From Mahella australiensis 50-1 BON (GTDB taxonomy: Bacteria > Bacillota > Clostridia > Mahellales > Mahellaceae), in the NCBI RefSeq assembly GCF_000213255.1, contig NC_015520.1, positions 2,411,349 to 2,475,348 of the forward strand: a stretch of DNA of 64,000 nt, read 5' to 3'. The notes below the pieces were generated by a model. It was given only the letters and a program-made list of their open reading frames with translations, had not been told where the DNA came from and did not search any database. Position 1 is the first letter of the stretch. Every line of letters begins with the position of its first letter. Positions 8,278-17,882 of the stretch are shown here, one piece after another. Made by a program: the position numbers and the translations under genes.

Positions 8278-9969
8278 TTATTCATCTATTATTTCGTCTA
8301 TACCTGCGCCCGGTGCCACCATAGGATATGCCTTTTCATCGTTGTCTATATCGCATTCTATAAGCGTGGGCCGGTCGGTGATAGACAAAGCATGCCTCAA
8401 CGCATCCTCCACTTCTTCATTCCTGGTTATTCTTAAAGCCTCCGCTCCATGCGCCTGCGCCAATTTAACGAAGTCGGTATCAACGCCCAGTGTCGTATGC
8501 GAGAAACGGCCTTGATAGAATAGGCGTTGCCATTGCCTTACCATACCCAAAGCATGGTTATTTAAAATCACTTCTACAATGGGTAACTTATACTTAACAG
8601 CCGTCGCTAATTCATTCGAATTCATCTTAAAACTTCCATCGCCAGCCACGTTTATAACGCGTCTATCGGGTCTGGCAAGCTGCGCTCCTATAGCAGCGGG
8701 CAAGCCGTACCCCATTGTACCCAAGCCGCCTGATGAGATAAAGCTTCGAGGCTCTGCATAATTGAAATACTGAGCGGCCCATATCTGATTTTGGCCCACC
8801 TCAGTGGTCACTATGCCAAAACCTTGCGTCAATTCATATATCTTCTGAACGATATATTGAGGTTTTACCCGTCCCGGGCCAAAATCTGTTTTCAGCCTAT
8901 ACTGCTCTCTCCATTGCTGCACCTGTTTATTCCACCCGTTGAAAGCTTTTTCGGGCACCATATCCAATAATTCCTTCAATATTGTCTTGACATCGCCGTT
9001 TATCGGCACATCCACTCTTATATTTTTGCCAATCTCAGCCGGATCTATATCTATATGGATTATCTTAGCATTTGGTGCAAAACGCTGCACATTGCTTATA
9101 ACCCTATCGCTGAATCTCGCCCCTATAGCTATCAGCACATCACTGTTGGATACTGTATAATTTGCATAACGGCTGCCATGCATGCCAACAAGGCCCAGGA
9201 AAAGCGGATGGTTGGCAGGAAATCCTCCAAGACCCATAAGGGAAGAAACCACCGGAATCTTCAATTTCTCAGCAAACGCCTTTAGTTCTTCATAAGCGCG
9301 CGATATTATAACGCCACCGCCAGCATATATAACTGGGCTGTTGGCCTCTGACAGGAGACGTGCAGCCTGGTTTATGTTTGCTTTTAACTCATCTTCATCC
9401 ATACATGTCTTGCTGTATATATTACAACTTTCGTATCCTGTAGCTACCGACACGGGTTCATAATCCAGTAGGGTAGTCTGTATATCTTTAGGCACATCTA
9501 TAAGCACCGGACCGGGTCGTCCAGAACGGGCTATATTAAAAGCCTCCCTTATTATGTTTGGCAAACGCTGTGCATCTTTCACTATATAATTATGTTTCGT
9601 AATCGGCATGGTAATGCCTGTTATATCCACCTCTTGGAAAGAATCCTTGCCCAGTAGCGATAATGCCACTTGACCTGTAAAGACTACCATCGGCACTGAA
9701 TCCATATATGCATTGGCAATACCAGTAACGGTATTGGTAGCGCCTGGCCCGGAGGTAGCAAATACCACCCCTACCTTGCCGCTGGCTCTGGCGTAGCCGT
9801 CGGCCGCATGCGTAGCCGCCTGTTCATGGCATGGCAATATATGCGTTATATTGGAACCGTAAAGCGCATCATACAACGGCAAAACAGCACCACCCGGGTA
9901 GCCAAATATCAGATCGACTCCCTGCTCCTCCAAACACTTTATGATAGCTTCTGCTCCGGTTATTTTCAT
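8278..9969 (-). CDS. ilvB: Acetolactate synthase, large (catalytic) subunit
   Basis: The 563-aa protein has the TPP-enzyme fold: FGYPGGAVLPLYDAL with catalytic Glu in PCHEQAATH near residue 48, the central DVPKDIQTT domain, FAD/TPP middle domain and the TPP/Mg motif GDGSFKMN...NN near 443-471. It condenses two pyruvates, or pyruvate and 2-oxobutyrate, in branched-chain amino-acid synthesis. No ilvN/ilvH regulatory subunit or other ilv gene adjoins it, which is unusual. Expression is governed by a T-box leader (10032-10290), and an 8-bp hairpin separates the ribosome site from the ATG. An in-frame TGA just upstream makes 9969 the only possible ATG start. Confidence 0.95.
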   Translation of the reverse strand: MKITGAEAIIKCLEEQGVDLIFGYPGGAVLPLYDALYGSNITHILPCHEQAATHAADGYARASGKVGVVFATSGPGATNTVTGIANAYMDSVPMVVFTGQVALSLLGKDSFQEVDITGITMPITKHNYIVKDAQRLPNIIREAFNIARSGRPGPVLIDVPKDIQTTLLDYEPVSVATGYESCNIYSKTCMDEDELKANINQAARLLSEANSPVIYAGGGVIISRAYEELKAFAEKLKIPVVSSLMGLGGFPANHPLFLGLVGMHGSRYANYTVSNSDVLIAIGARFSDRVISNVQRFAPNAKIIHIDIDPAEIGKNIRVDVPINGDVKTILKELLDMVPEKAFNGWNKQVQQWREQYRLKTDFGPGRVKPQYIVQKIYELTQGFGIVTTEVGQNQIWAAQYFNYAEPRSFISSGGLGTMGYGLPAAIGAQLARPDRRVINVAGDGSFKMNSNELATAVKYKLPIVEVILNNHALGMVRQWQRLFYQGRFSHTTLGVDTDFVKLAQAHGAEALRITRNEEVEDALRHALSITDRPTLIECDIDNDEKAYPMVAPGAGIDEIIDE

Positions 9970-10010
9970 TAAAGCCGGTCATTCTATTTCGAATGACCTT
10001 CCTCCTTTCC
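9970..10010 (-). promoter_or_regulatory. Ribosome binding site separated from the ilvB start by a hairpin
   Basis: On the minus strand GGAAAGGAGG (10010-10001) is followed by the perfect hairpin GGTCATTC-GAAATA-GAATGACC (9998-9977) and then GGCTTTA before ATG. Linear spacing is about 31 bases, but folding the hairpin leaves about 9 bases, a normal distance. No alternative start lies nearer the site in frame. Confidence 0.7.
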
Positions 10011-10020
10011 TAAATTTTAA

Positions 10021-10057
10021 TATAAATAAAACCCTCCGTCCTTATAGGGACGAAAGG
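10021..10057 (-). terminator. T-box terminator hairpin
   Basis: On the minus strand CCTTTCGTCC pairs with GGACGGAGGG (with G-U pairs) around CTATAA and is followed by TTTTATTT. It lies between the T-box motif and ilvB, as expected for transcription attenuation. Confidence 0.82.
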
Positions 10058-10290
10058 TTATATTTCGTGTTACCACCCAATTTCATTGTTGCCTCGCGGC
10101 AACAACCTCCACAGGTACATATAAATATACCCTGCGCTTATAACGGGCGCTTCCGTCTGAACCTACTCTATATTTATATTTCAGTTCAGCAACTCCAGGG
10201 CTACTTTCGCTATCACCGCGCTGCCGGTTCTCAGCTTCGGCCCGGCTCTCTGTAAGCTCTCATATGACAGCTACTCTCCCCTTCATAGTC
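10032..10290 (-). ncRNA. T-box riboswitch leader of ilvB
   Basis: The minus strand carries the T-box element TGGGTGGTAACACG (10079-10066), the stem I features AGAGAGCCGG and GCTGAGAACCGGC, and the GTAGG...ACGG...CCGTTA block typical of stems II/III. It ends in a terminator. T-box RNAs bind uncharged tRNA and prevent termination. A candidate specifier is CUG (Leu) in GAA-CTG-A near 10187, but I could not fold the loop, so the amino acid is uncertain. The core UGGUAACACG differs from the commoner UGGUACCGCG. Confidence 0.88.
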
Positions 10291-10324
10291 TTTAACGAAT
10301 TATGTATACAATTTTCATGATACA

Positions 10325-10353
10325 ACTATACCACAACTTCATGGTTATGGCAA
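10325..10353 (-). promoter_or_regulatory. Promoter of the ilvB T-box transcript
   Basis: TTGCCA (10353-10348), 17-base spacer and TATAGT (10330-10325) read on the minus strand, just downstream of the SDR stop codon. Transcription would start about 30 bases before the T-box stem I. Confidence 0.65.
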
Positions 10354-10363
10354 GAAAAATTTT

Positions 10364-11137
10364 CTACCACACTGTGTAACCACCGTCGATAACCACAGTA
10401 TGGCCTGTCATAAAGCTGGAAGCATCCGAAGCCAAATATACTACAGCACCACCTAATTCTTCAGGAAGGCCCGCCCTTTGCATAGGCGTTAATCCCAGCC
10501 AGTACTGTTTTGCCATATCTGTTTTTAGATTTTCTTCGGTCATGGACGTCTTCATATAACCTGGCGCTATAGCATTGACACGTATATTATACTTGGCCCA
10601 TTCCGCCGCCAATGATTTAGTCAACATAATTACTCCGGCCTTGGATACGTTATACGAGATTTGCGGCTGCGGATTGTTTACTATAATGCCCGACATGGAA
10701 GCTATATTTATTATATTTCCGCCATTTTGACGTATCATCATGCGCCCGGCTATTTGTGAACACGTAAATACCGCATTAAGGTTCAAGTTTATAACATCGT
10801 GCCAGTCTTCTTCGCTCATCTCTTCCGCTGGTACATTTCGGACAATACCGGCATTGTTAACAAGTATATCCAGTCTACCCCAACGTTTGCCTACGTTATC
10901 GATCATCTGTTGTACCTGTGCTCGATCGGTCACATCGACTTTCATAGGCACAATATCGGTACCAAATCGCTGCAGCTCCTGAGCTGCAGAATCAGCATTT
11001 TCCATATTTATATCGGCTATCACCACATCAGCGCCGGCTTGAGCCAATGCTTCTGCCATAGCTTTACCCAAGCCTTGGGCAGCGCCGGTAACTATAGCCA
11101 CCCGGCCGTTGAGTTTGAAGGAAGTTAGTACGTCCAT
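10364..11137 (-). CDS. Short-chain dehydrogenase/reductase (SDR)
   Basis: The 257-aa protein has the Rossmann motif TGAAQGLG near residue 20, the NNAG motif near 95, catalytic Ser in SMSG and the YxxxK pair YNVSK near 159-163, and ends GGYTVW. Length and motifs are classical for NAD(P)-dependent polyol or sugar oxidoreductases. The start MDVLTSF at 11137 has AAGGAGGA upstream and lies 10 bases past the ribulokinase stop; a start further out would overlap that gene. It is the last gene of the fucosidase/URO-D operon and probably oxidises or reduces a sugar released there. The substrate cannot be read from the sequence. Confidence 0.88.
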   Translation of the reverse strand: MDVLTSFKLNGRVAIVTGAAQGLGKAMAEALAQAGADVVIADINMENADSAAQELQRFGTDIVPMKVDVTDRAQVQQMIDNVGKRWGRLDILVNNAGIVRNVPAEEMSEEDWHDVINLNLNAVFTCSQIAGRMMIRQNGGNIINIASMSGIIVNNPQPQISYNVSKAGVIMLTKSLAAEWAKYNIRVNAIAPGYMKTSMTEENLKTDMAKQYWLGLTPMQRAGLPEELGGAVVYLASDASSFMTGHTVVIDGGYTVW

Positions 11138-11147
11138 CTTTTCCTCC

Positions 11148-12815
11148 TTATCTTTCATCGCTGTACGATTTCTTTATGGCCTTCAAGCGCTTCATCACGT
11201 CATTGGCTCCTCTGCCAAAGTAATCGTGCAGCGTTTTGTATTCTTGATATAGCCTTTCGTATATCGCCGCGTTGGCGGCTATCGGCTTGTATTCTTCGTC
11301 TTTTAGTTTCGGTATCTTGCGCGCTGCTTCGAATATGCTCTCGAAACCCCCTTGTTCTTTGCCTGCTGCTACTGCTCCAAACATTGCCGCCCCTAAGGCT
11401 GGTGTCTGGCTGGATTTAGCTACTTTTATAGGTAGTCCGCTTACGTCGGAGTATATTTGCATGAGCATTTTGTTCTTTTCGGGTAGGCCTCCGCATGCGT
11501 ATAGTTCTTCTACTGATACGCCGTGTTCGTTGAAGTCGTCTATTATGGTCCTGGTTCCGTATGCCGTGGCTTCTATCAGCGCTCTGTATATTTCTTCGGG
11601 CTTGGTCAGCAGTGTCATGCCCAGTATCACTCCGCTAAGATCGGCATCTACTAGTATGCTCCTGTTGCCGTTCCACCAGTCGATGGCTAATAAGCCGCTT
11701 TGTCCAGGTTTGAGTTTCGATGCTTTTTCGGTAAGCAGCGTGTGTATGTTTATATTTCTGGTTTTTGCTTCTTCTTGATAGTCTGCCGGCACGCAGTTCT
11801 CGACAAACCATGCGAATATGTCTCCTACGGCTGATTGGCCTGCTTCGTATCCGAATAGTCCGGGTATTATCCCGTCTTCTACTACTCCGCATATGCCGGG
11901 TACGTGTATTTCTTGTTCTGATAATACCATGTGGCATATGGATGTGCCCATTATCATGACCATCTTGCCTGGTGATGTGACGCCCATCGCCGGTACTGAT
12001 ACGTGAGCGTCTACGTTGCCTACTGCGACTGCTATGCCGGGTTTTAGCCCGGTCATCTGTGCCATCGCTTGTGTCAGGCCTCCTGCTTTTGTGCCTACAG
12101 GGTAGAGCTCGCGGCTTAGTTTTTCGTCTACAATGTGTTCTAGTCTGGGATCAAGGGCTGCGAAGAATTCGTTCGACGGGTATCCTTCTTTTTTGCTCCA
12201 TATGGCTTTGTATCCGGCTGTGCAACTGTTCCGTTTTTCGTTACCGGTCAGCATCATGATGACCCAGTCGGTGGCTTCCATGATCCTGTCGGCAGCCTCG
12301 TATATCTCGGGTGCTTCGTTCAGTATCTGCCACACTTTGGGTATCACCCATTCGCTGGATATCTTGCCGCCGTAACGTTCAAGAAAGCTTTCGCCCCGTT
12401 GTCTGGCTATCTCGTTCAAGCGGTTGGCTTCGTCTTGTGCGGCATGATGTTTCCATAGTTTCACGTATGCATGCGGGTTATTTTTGTATGCATCTATGTC
12501 GCAAAGCGGTGTACCGTTTTTTTTGGTGGGTAATATCGTGCATGAAGTGAAGTCTATGCCTATGCCTATCACTTCTTCTTTGTCGATACCTTTTATGACT
12601 TCGGGTATTATATGTTTTAGGACTTCTATGTAATCGTCGGGATGCTGCAGCGCCCAATCCGGTGGAATGGCCATGCCGTTGGGCAGCCTTTCGTCCATGA
12701 CGCCGTGCGGATAGTTCATGGCTGCGGTCGCCACTTCTTCTGCTGTATCGAGGTTTAATAGCAGTGCTCTCGCCGATTCGGTACCGTAATCGATACCTAT
12801 AGTGTATTTTGCCAC
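11148..12815 (-). CDS. araB: Ribulokinase-type FGGY kinase
   Basis: The 555-aa protein begins [16 protein letters not shown], the FGGY phosphate-binding segment with the DYGTES form of ribulokinases, and contains [11 protein letters not shown] and the C-terminal [19 protein letters not shown]-binding block. Ribulokinases phosphorylate L- or D-ribulose and relatives. No araA, araD or fucose isomerase is in the window, so its substrate within the fucosidase operon is uncertain; a ketose from L-fucose, D-arabinose or L-arabinose is possible. The start is GTG at 12815 behind AAGGGGG. It lies between GH29 and SDR genes on one strand. Confidence 0.85.
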   Translation of the reverse strand: MAKYTIGIDYGTESARALLLNLDTAEEVATAAMNYPHGVMDERLPNGMAIPPDWALQHPDDYIEVLKHIIPEVIKGIDKEEVIGIGIDFTSCTILPTKKNGTPLCDIDAYKNNPHAYVKLWKHHAAQDEANRLNEIARQRGESFLERYGGKISSEWVIPKVWQILNEAPEIYEAADRIMEATDWVIMMLTGNEKRNSCTAGYKAIWSKKEGYPSNEFFAALDPRLEHIVDEKLSRELYPVGTKAGGLTQAMAQMTGLKPGIAVAVGNVDAHVSVPAMGVTSPGKMVMIMGTSICHMVLSEQEIHVPGICGVVEDGIIPGLFGYEAGQSAVGDIFAWFVENCVPADYQEEAKTRNINIHTLLTEKASKLKPGQSGLLAIDWWNGNRSILVDADLSGVILGMTLLTKPEEIYRALIEATAYGTRTIIDDFNEHGVSVEELYACGGLPEKNKMLMQIYSDVSGLPIKVAKSSQTPALGAAMFGAVAAGKEQGGFESIFEAARKIPKLKDEEYKPIAANAAIYERLYQEYKTLHDYFGRGANDVMKRLKAIKKSYSDER

Positions 12816-12857
12816 ATCGTTTCCCCCTTATGTCTTAATTTTCTTATAAATATGTGC

Positions 12858-14126
12858 TCAATTAAGCTCCAATTCTACCACGGTATCTATTTCATCCGGC
12901 AGTGATGCCCCTGCAAAGTCTATAAAGGCATCATCCGGATATTCAGTAGCATTCCATGGCTTATGTACCTTGATTTCCGACCTGTCTGACAATAGGCGGG
13001 CCTTCTTTATCTTACCGCCTAAGCCTCGCAGATTTATAGGGCCTACTGTTTTATCATATATATGTGCATAAACGAGTTTACCCTTTTGTGTATAACGCCC
13101 CCATTCCGGCTTAGGCAGCGCAGCTGCACCGCACCCATAAATGCTGTCGCTGTTTTTATCCATCCATTTGCCGACTTGCTCCAATATATAAATAGATTCT
13201 TCTGGTATCTCGCCCTTGGCATTCGGTCCTACGTTGAGTAGAAGATTGCCGTTTTTGCTTACGCATTCCACAAGCGCCCTTATAATCTGCTTGGGCGATT
13301 TATAATTTTTATCGGCAGAACAATAACCCCAGTGATCATTTAGAGTTATACATGCCTCCCATGGTATTGGTTTACCGTCTTCGTCGGTAATGCCCTCAGG
13401 CGGTATAATCTGCTCAGGCGAGGCAAAGTCACCGGCATATATCTCAGGATTTCTAGCCTTTATATTCCCACCTAACCGGTTATCTATGATGATGCGTGGT
13501 TGCAACTGGCGCACCATATTTACCAACTCCGTAGCTTTCCATGTTTCGCCTTTCATATCATCATACGAAAAATCAAACCATATAACGTCTATTTCGCCGT
13601 AGTTGGTGAGCAGCTCCTTTACTTGGTTATGCATATAGTCTATATATTTTGACAGATCGCGTTGTTGCCCCTTGTATGCTTCATTGTCCCTCATGGGGTG
13701 GTGTGCATCGCCATAGGCAGGATAATCGGGGTGATGCCAATCCAGCAACGAATAATAAAATCCTACTTTCAGCCCCTCATTGCGAAATGCATCTACATAT
13801 TCTTTTACAAGGTCCTTTTTGGCAGGCGTGTTTGTAGCCTTATAATCAGTAAACTTGCTGTCAAAAAGGCAGAAACCGTCATGATGCTTGCTTGTCATAA
13901 CCACATATCTTTGCCCTGCCGCTTTGGCTATCCGAGCCCATCTCACAGGATCGTAATTTACAGGATTGAATTCTTCAAAGTATTGCTGATAATCCTCATC
14001 GCTGATTCTCTCTTGGCTCTTTATCCATTCACCTCTGGCTGGTATCGCATATATACCCCAGTGTATAAACATGCCGAACCGTGCCTCGGTAAACCATTTC
14101 ATGCGCTCTTCATTGTTCAATGCCAT
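12858..14126 (-). CDS. Alpha-L-fucosidase, GH29
   Basis: The 422-aa protein shows the GH29 signature from its N-terminus: EARFGMFIHWGIYA, MTSKHHDGFCLFDS and DLVKEYVDAFRNEGLKVGFYYS. The catalytic nucleophile Asp is expected in IDVIWFDFSY near residue 189. NLLLNVGPNAKG near 296 marks the barrel end, followed by a C-terminal beta domain. It has no signal peptide, so it should act on imported fucosides in the cytoplasm. The start has GAGGAGG upstream. It is the fifth gene of an operon running URO-D, URO-D, GH29, GHL6, GH29, kinase, SDR. Confidence 0.93.
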   Translation of the reverse strand: MALNNEERMKWFTEARFGMFIHWGIYAIPARGEWIKSQERISDEDYQQYFEEFNPVNYDPVRWARIAKAAGQRYVVMTSKHHDGFCLFDSKFTDYKATNTPAKKDLVKEYVDAFRNEGLKVGFYYSLLDWHHPDYPAYGDAHHPMRDNEAYKGQQRDLSKYIDYMHNQVKELLTNYGEIDVIWFDFSYDDMKGETWKATELVNMVRQLQPRIIIDNRLGGNIKARNPEIYAGDFASPEQIIPPEGITDEDGKPIPWEACITLNDHWGYCSADKNYKSPKQIIRALVECVSKNGNLLLNVGPNAKGEIPEESIYILEQVGKWMDKNSDSIYGCGAAALPKPEWGRYTQKGKLVYAHIYDKTVGPINLRGLGGKIKKARLLSDRSEIKVHKPWNATEYPDDAFIDFAGASLPDEIDTVVELELN

Positions 14127-14152
14127 AATAAAAACCTCCTCATAAATTACTG

Positions 14153-16147
14153 CTAAACCATCTGTAAGGCCACCATCTGATGCCCGTTTATCTCAGGCAC
14201 AGTAAACTCAACCCTGCCATCTTTCACTTCGAAAGCCATGCTTTGTCCCTGCGGCACACAAGTAACGACTTTCACATCACCGTTTACCTTTACCGACACC
14301 TTTACATTATATAGTGGTATAACATCTTCAATTATATCTATGTCACTGCTCCGCCGCTCGGGTATATAATGCAAAAGATGCAATACCAGCCTGTTATGCT
14401 CGGCTTGCTCGTTCAATGCAACTATCATGGTGCTTGGACCGCTGTGGCGCACAGCCGGTTCGGGCAGTAGTATGTCCAATGCGTTCAAGAAAAGTTGTTT
14501 GCACCAACGCGGGGCATTTTGTTCATATTGCGCGAAGATCGGATGCATGAAGTATATGGCACGCCCGTTTTTCAAAATGCCAGGGTAACCTATCGACCCT
14601 GATGACGGCGTATGCCTATGCGAACAAAAATGCTGCCATGTACGGTTGAAATAAGGTATGGCCGTCTCGGCCAATACTTCAGTGCCTTCTGTCGCTTCCA
14701 CTTCCAATCCTCTCATATACATGACATGTTCGGTTTGCGGCAATCCTTTGCCTATATCGCCTCGCAGGATTATAAAATCAGGGCTGTAAGGGGCTTGGCC
14801 TTTCAGTTTGACACCCAAAGGCCTCAGGTTAAACGCATCTTTATTCTCATTGAGACCTGATTCAAATGATGCTATGATAGCACCACCGTTTGCTATGTAT
14901 TTCTCCAATTTAGACGCAAATTCATCGGATACGGGTATGATATCAGGCAACACCAACACCTTGTATTTTGATAATTCCGCCTGTGAATCGATTATATCGA
15001 ATTGGTGCCCGGCTTCCTGGAGCATGCGCGTCACCCCCATAATAGATGGCGTGAGCCGTATATCATTTGCCCCTTCGAATTCTTCGGGAGTAAATACACC
15101 TATATCGGTTACGGCCTTGGCTCCGACGCACCATGGTTCCTTGGCTTCTACCTGCGAATATACCGAGCCTATCAGGTCATAAACGGGTTGTGATAATCTA
15201 CCGTTCGGTTCCAGCTGATCGCCTATGCTGCATTTGGCATTTAAGGCCAACATATGAAAGCATTCGAATTCCAATGCCGCTTTATTCTTAAATGAATGAA
15301 AATCGCCCCATGAGGTATGAAATTTACCGGTCATGCCCATGCAATCCAGCCCCAGATTTCTGGCATACCGTACCGCAATGGGAAAATGAAGATAGCCCCA
15401 GCCACCGCTAGGCAGACTCTCCAGTTCAAAATGCGTATATGCATCTGTCACCGGGCGATGCGCCGGCCCTACATGGCCTTTGTTGTAGAATATGGTGCAT
15501 TTTTTGTTAAACTGCCTTATAAAGGCTGTCATATCGCGCTTGAATTCATTTATCATCATTTGGCCATATTTCTGCCTGTCTTCTAAGCTAGATGGATCCA
15601 GATTAAGCGCCTCCATCTCAGCGCGGCAGTATTTGCAGACACATGGGGTCGGCTGCACTATATCGAAAAATAAGCCGTCTACCGGAAATGTTTCCAATAT
15701 TTCCTGAGTAAATGCTTTCAGAAAATCCCTGTAGGGCGAATTGACGCACAATTTCCTGTAAAAGCCAGGCTCAAACAATGCGTTGCCGAAAGGTTTACCT
15801 TCGCCGTCTACAGCTAACCATTCGGGATGCTCTTCAGAAGTATACTGATCCCATTGTACTGTTATGTATATAGGTACGCGTATGTTATGGCGATGACAAG
15901 CTTCTATCTGTTGTTTGAGAAGATTTTTATTGGCCAAGTGGGGATGCACCCTCTCCGGGAATGCTTTGGAATCATAATAAAGCATTCCATGATGGCATCT
16001 GGCAAAGCATGTTATCGAATCCACATGGGCTTTTTCCAGTGTAGATGCGAATTCTTCAGCATCGAATTCATCGCCTATACCCTCTATATCCGGGCTTGTA
16101 TGAAAATCCAGGTGAATCTGCCTAAAACGCAGATCAACATTGCTCAC
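14153..16147 (-). CDS. GHL6-like glycoside hydrolase with beta-galactosidase trimerisation-type domain
   Basis: The 664-aa protein begins LRFRQIHLDFHTSPDI and has a TIM-barrel-like half with GLFFDIVQPTP, matching the hypothetical glycoside hydrolase 6 (GHL6) family. A cysteine cluster C-x-C-x2-C (PCVCKYCRAE) near residues 169-174 could bind zinc, as related clusters do in GH42 enzymes. The second half (KVLVLPDIIPVSDEF, YIANGGAIIASFES) resembles the glutamine-amidotransferase-like trimerisation domain of GH42. No signal peptide is seen. The start is GTG behind GGAGAGG. It sits between two GH29 genes, so a role on fucosylated or galactosylated oligosaccharides is likely, but activity is not established. 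Confidence 0.75.
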   Translation of the reverse strand: MSNVDLRFRQIHLDFHTSPDIEGIGDEFDAEEFASTLEKAHVDSITCFARCHHGMLYYDSKAFPERVHPHLANKNLLKQQIEACHRHNIRVPIYITVQWDQYTSEEHPEWLAVDGEGKPFGNALFEPGFYRKLCVNSPYRDFLKAFTQEILETFPVDGLFFDIVQPTPCVCKYCRAEMEALNLDPSSLEDRQKYGQMMINEFKRDMTAFIRQFNKKCTIFYNKGHVGPAHRPVTDAYTHFELESLPSGGWGYLHFPIAVRYARNLGLDCMGMTGKFHTSWGDFHSFKNKAALEFECFHMLALNAKCSIGDQLEPNGRLSQPVYDLIGSVYSQVEAKEPWCVGAKAVTDIGVFTPEEFEGANDIRLTPSIMGVTRMLQEAGHQFDIIDSQAELSKYKVLVLPDIIPVSDEFASKLEKYIANGGAIIASFESGLNENKDAFNLRPLGVKLKGQAPYSPDFIILRGDIGKGLPQTEHVMYMRGLEVEATEGTEVLAETAIPYFNRTWQHFCSHRHTPSSGSIGYPGILKNGRAIYFMHPIFAQYEQNAPRWCKQLFLNALDILLPEPAVRHSGPSTMIVALNEQAEHNRLVLHLLHYIPERRSSDIDIIEDVIPLYNVKVSVKVNGDVKVVTCVPQGQSMAFEVKDGRVEFTVPEINGHQMVALQMV

Positions 16148-16187
16148 AAAACATCCTCTCCTTTACGTTTATTATACTCCTTTATAG

Positions 16188-16260
16188 TTATCTGTTCCAG
16201 TGGCTTTGCAAATATTCTAGATATCTATCCATCATTTCATCCGGTATGTTAGCCAGCAAA
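16188..16260 (-). pseudogene. C-terminal remnant of a URO-D family gene
   Basis: The minus strand encodes LANIPDEMMDRYLEYLQ followed by SHWNR and a stop, almost the same as the last 22 residues of the intact URO-D gene at 19158-20204. Nothing of the remaining gene is present. It shows that another URO-D copy once lay here. Confidence 0.8.
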
Positions 16261-16300
16261 GATCAGACTTAAGTTCTCGCTATCATCAACATCATTTAAG

Positions 16301-16500
16301 CTATTTGCTATAAACACCGTTGTCTATATTTTTCCTTAGCCGCATTAATGCTTTTATATAACGTTCAGGCATCAATCCATGCTTATTGGGACCTACGTCG
16401 AGTAAAAGATTTACTCCTCTTACTCTGCATATCAGGTATATTCCCAAGAGTTCTTCATCATAAAACCACTCGCGCCCGATAGGATCACAAACCGTACTTT
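16301..16500 (-). pseudogene. C-terminal remnant of a GH29-like gene
   Basis: About 65 codons are open on the minus strand up to a TAG at 16301, with [10 protein letters not shown] and then [14 protein letters not shown], the conserved GH29 segment seen as NLLLNVGPNAKG at 12858-14126. The rest of the gene is missing. Together with the URO-D remnant it fills 16148-16504 as debris of a lost gene pair. Confidence 0.72.
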
Positions 16501-16504
16501 ATTT

Positions 16505-17799
16505 TTAAAACATATTTGAGAAGTCATAGCCGCCATGAAGCTGCGGATACATACTGCAACGCACAAACTTCGGATTTTCTTCAAACTCCAACTCCAATAC
16601 TGCTATACCAAGTATTTTATCTGGAGATCGATCAGATAGGCCGCGCAAAATGATGCGTTGTCCACATTGTTCAAATTCAACCGGTAAGCCGGTATTAAGT
16701 ATGCGAACCGATTTTAAGGTGTCATAAACCCACCCAAAGCCATCTCTCCTTGCATAGGCCATATCCAATTCCAATAGTAAACCTTATTCCCTTTTACGGA
16801 AATAGATCCTACTCCGCTGGGATTACTTCTATCAAGCTTATCAAGCTTACCATATGCAGCTTCTCCATTTTGACCCAACCATTTTCCGACAGATGTCAAC
16901 GGTTCTACTGCTTCTTGAGGCACTGAGCCATCAGGAGCCGGACCAATATTCAACAACAAATTCCCCCCATCATGACTAACCTGCGCCAACATCTTAACAA
17001 TTTGCTGAGGGGTATAGCTGTAAGGCTTAGCTTGGTTCGAATCTACGTAACCCCAACTAATGTCATTAAATGTCATACAAGCCTCCCAGTCACGATCCAT
17101 AGCAGTAATATGCCCTTCCGGCGTACCAAAATCTTCATCAAGTCTGCTCCTGTTGTTTATTATTATATCAGGCTGAAGCTCGCGAACCATTAAATTCATT
17201 TTAAGCGAATCCCAGCCCTCCCAATGCTCCATCGGAGCGGGAACATCATACCACAAGATATCTATTTTGCCGTACTGTGTCATTAATTCTCTAAGCATGC
17301 CCTGTATATAATCTAAAAATCGTTTTCGTGCATCAGGATCAAAGGCACAGCGCCATGAGTCGGTATGATGCCAATCCATTAATGAAAAATAAAAACCTAT
17401 TCTCAGCCCAAATTCTCGGCAAGCATCCACATATTCTTTTACGATATCCCTTTTGGGTCCCATCTGTACCGCATTATAAGGATTTACTTTAGAATCCCAC
17501 AATGAAAACCCTTCATGATGGCGGGTTGTGAGCACCATATACTTCATCCCGGCTTCCTTAGCTAAGCGTGCCCATTCTCGCGGCGCACCGGGTTTCGGAT
17601 TAAATTCCCTGGCAAGTTTCTCATATTCCTCTATAGGGTAGTTTTCCAAAGACATGGCCCATTCATTACGCCCTATCAGTGCATACAAGCCATAATGAAT
17701 AAACATACCAAATCTAGCCTCGCGCCACCAAGCCATTCGTTTGTCCCGAGTTAATGCCGTTCTTTCCTCATATTCCTTTTTGCTCATTAATTTCGCCAT
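16505..17799 (-). pseudogene. Alpha-L-fucosidase GH29 with a frameshift
   Basis: The first frame (17799 to 16714) carries all GH29 hallmarks: EARFGMFIHYGLYA, LTTRHHEGFSLWDS, IDILWYDVPAP with the likely nucleophile Asp, and NLLLNIGPAPDG. After WNWIWPMQGE the frame shifts by one base near 16750 and ends early at 16714. The missing C-terminal beta domain continues in another frame (DGFGWVYDTLKSVRIL to SNMF, ending at 16505). Joined, the two parts give about 430 residues, normal for the family. The barrel is intact, so a truncated product could still fold. Start MAKLMSKKEY at 17799 has GGAGGAG upstream. A sequencing error is an alternative to real inactivation. Confidence 0.82.
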
Positions 17800-17882
17800 T
17801 TTAACTCCTCCATACATGTTATAATTTTATAATCCGAGCACTTTCGGAAACCAGTCTCGTTCACAAAGTCATTCTGTAAACC

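Noticed and set aside
11635-11937. Arg-rich minus-strand frame of 100 codons
   Set aside because: It is antiphase to the well-supported ribulokinase gene and shows codon-shift composition.
16730-16770. Programmed ribosomal frameshift in the GH29 gene
   Set aside because: There is no slippery heptamer or clear downstream pseudoknot, and the sister GH29 genes are in one frame. Mutation or error is simpler.
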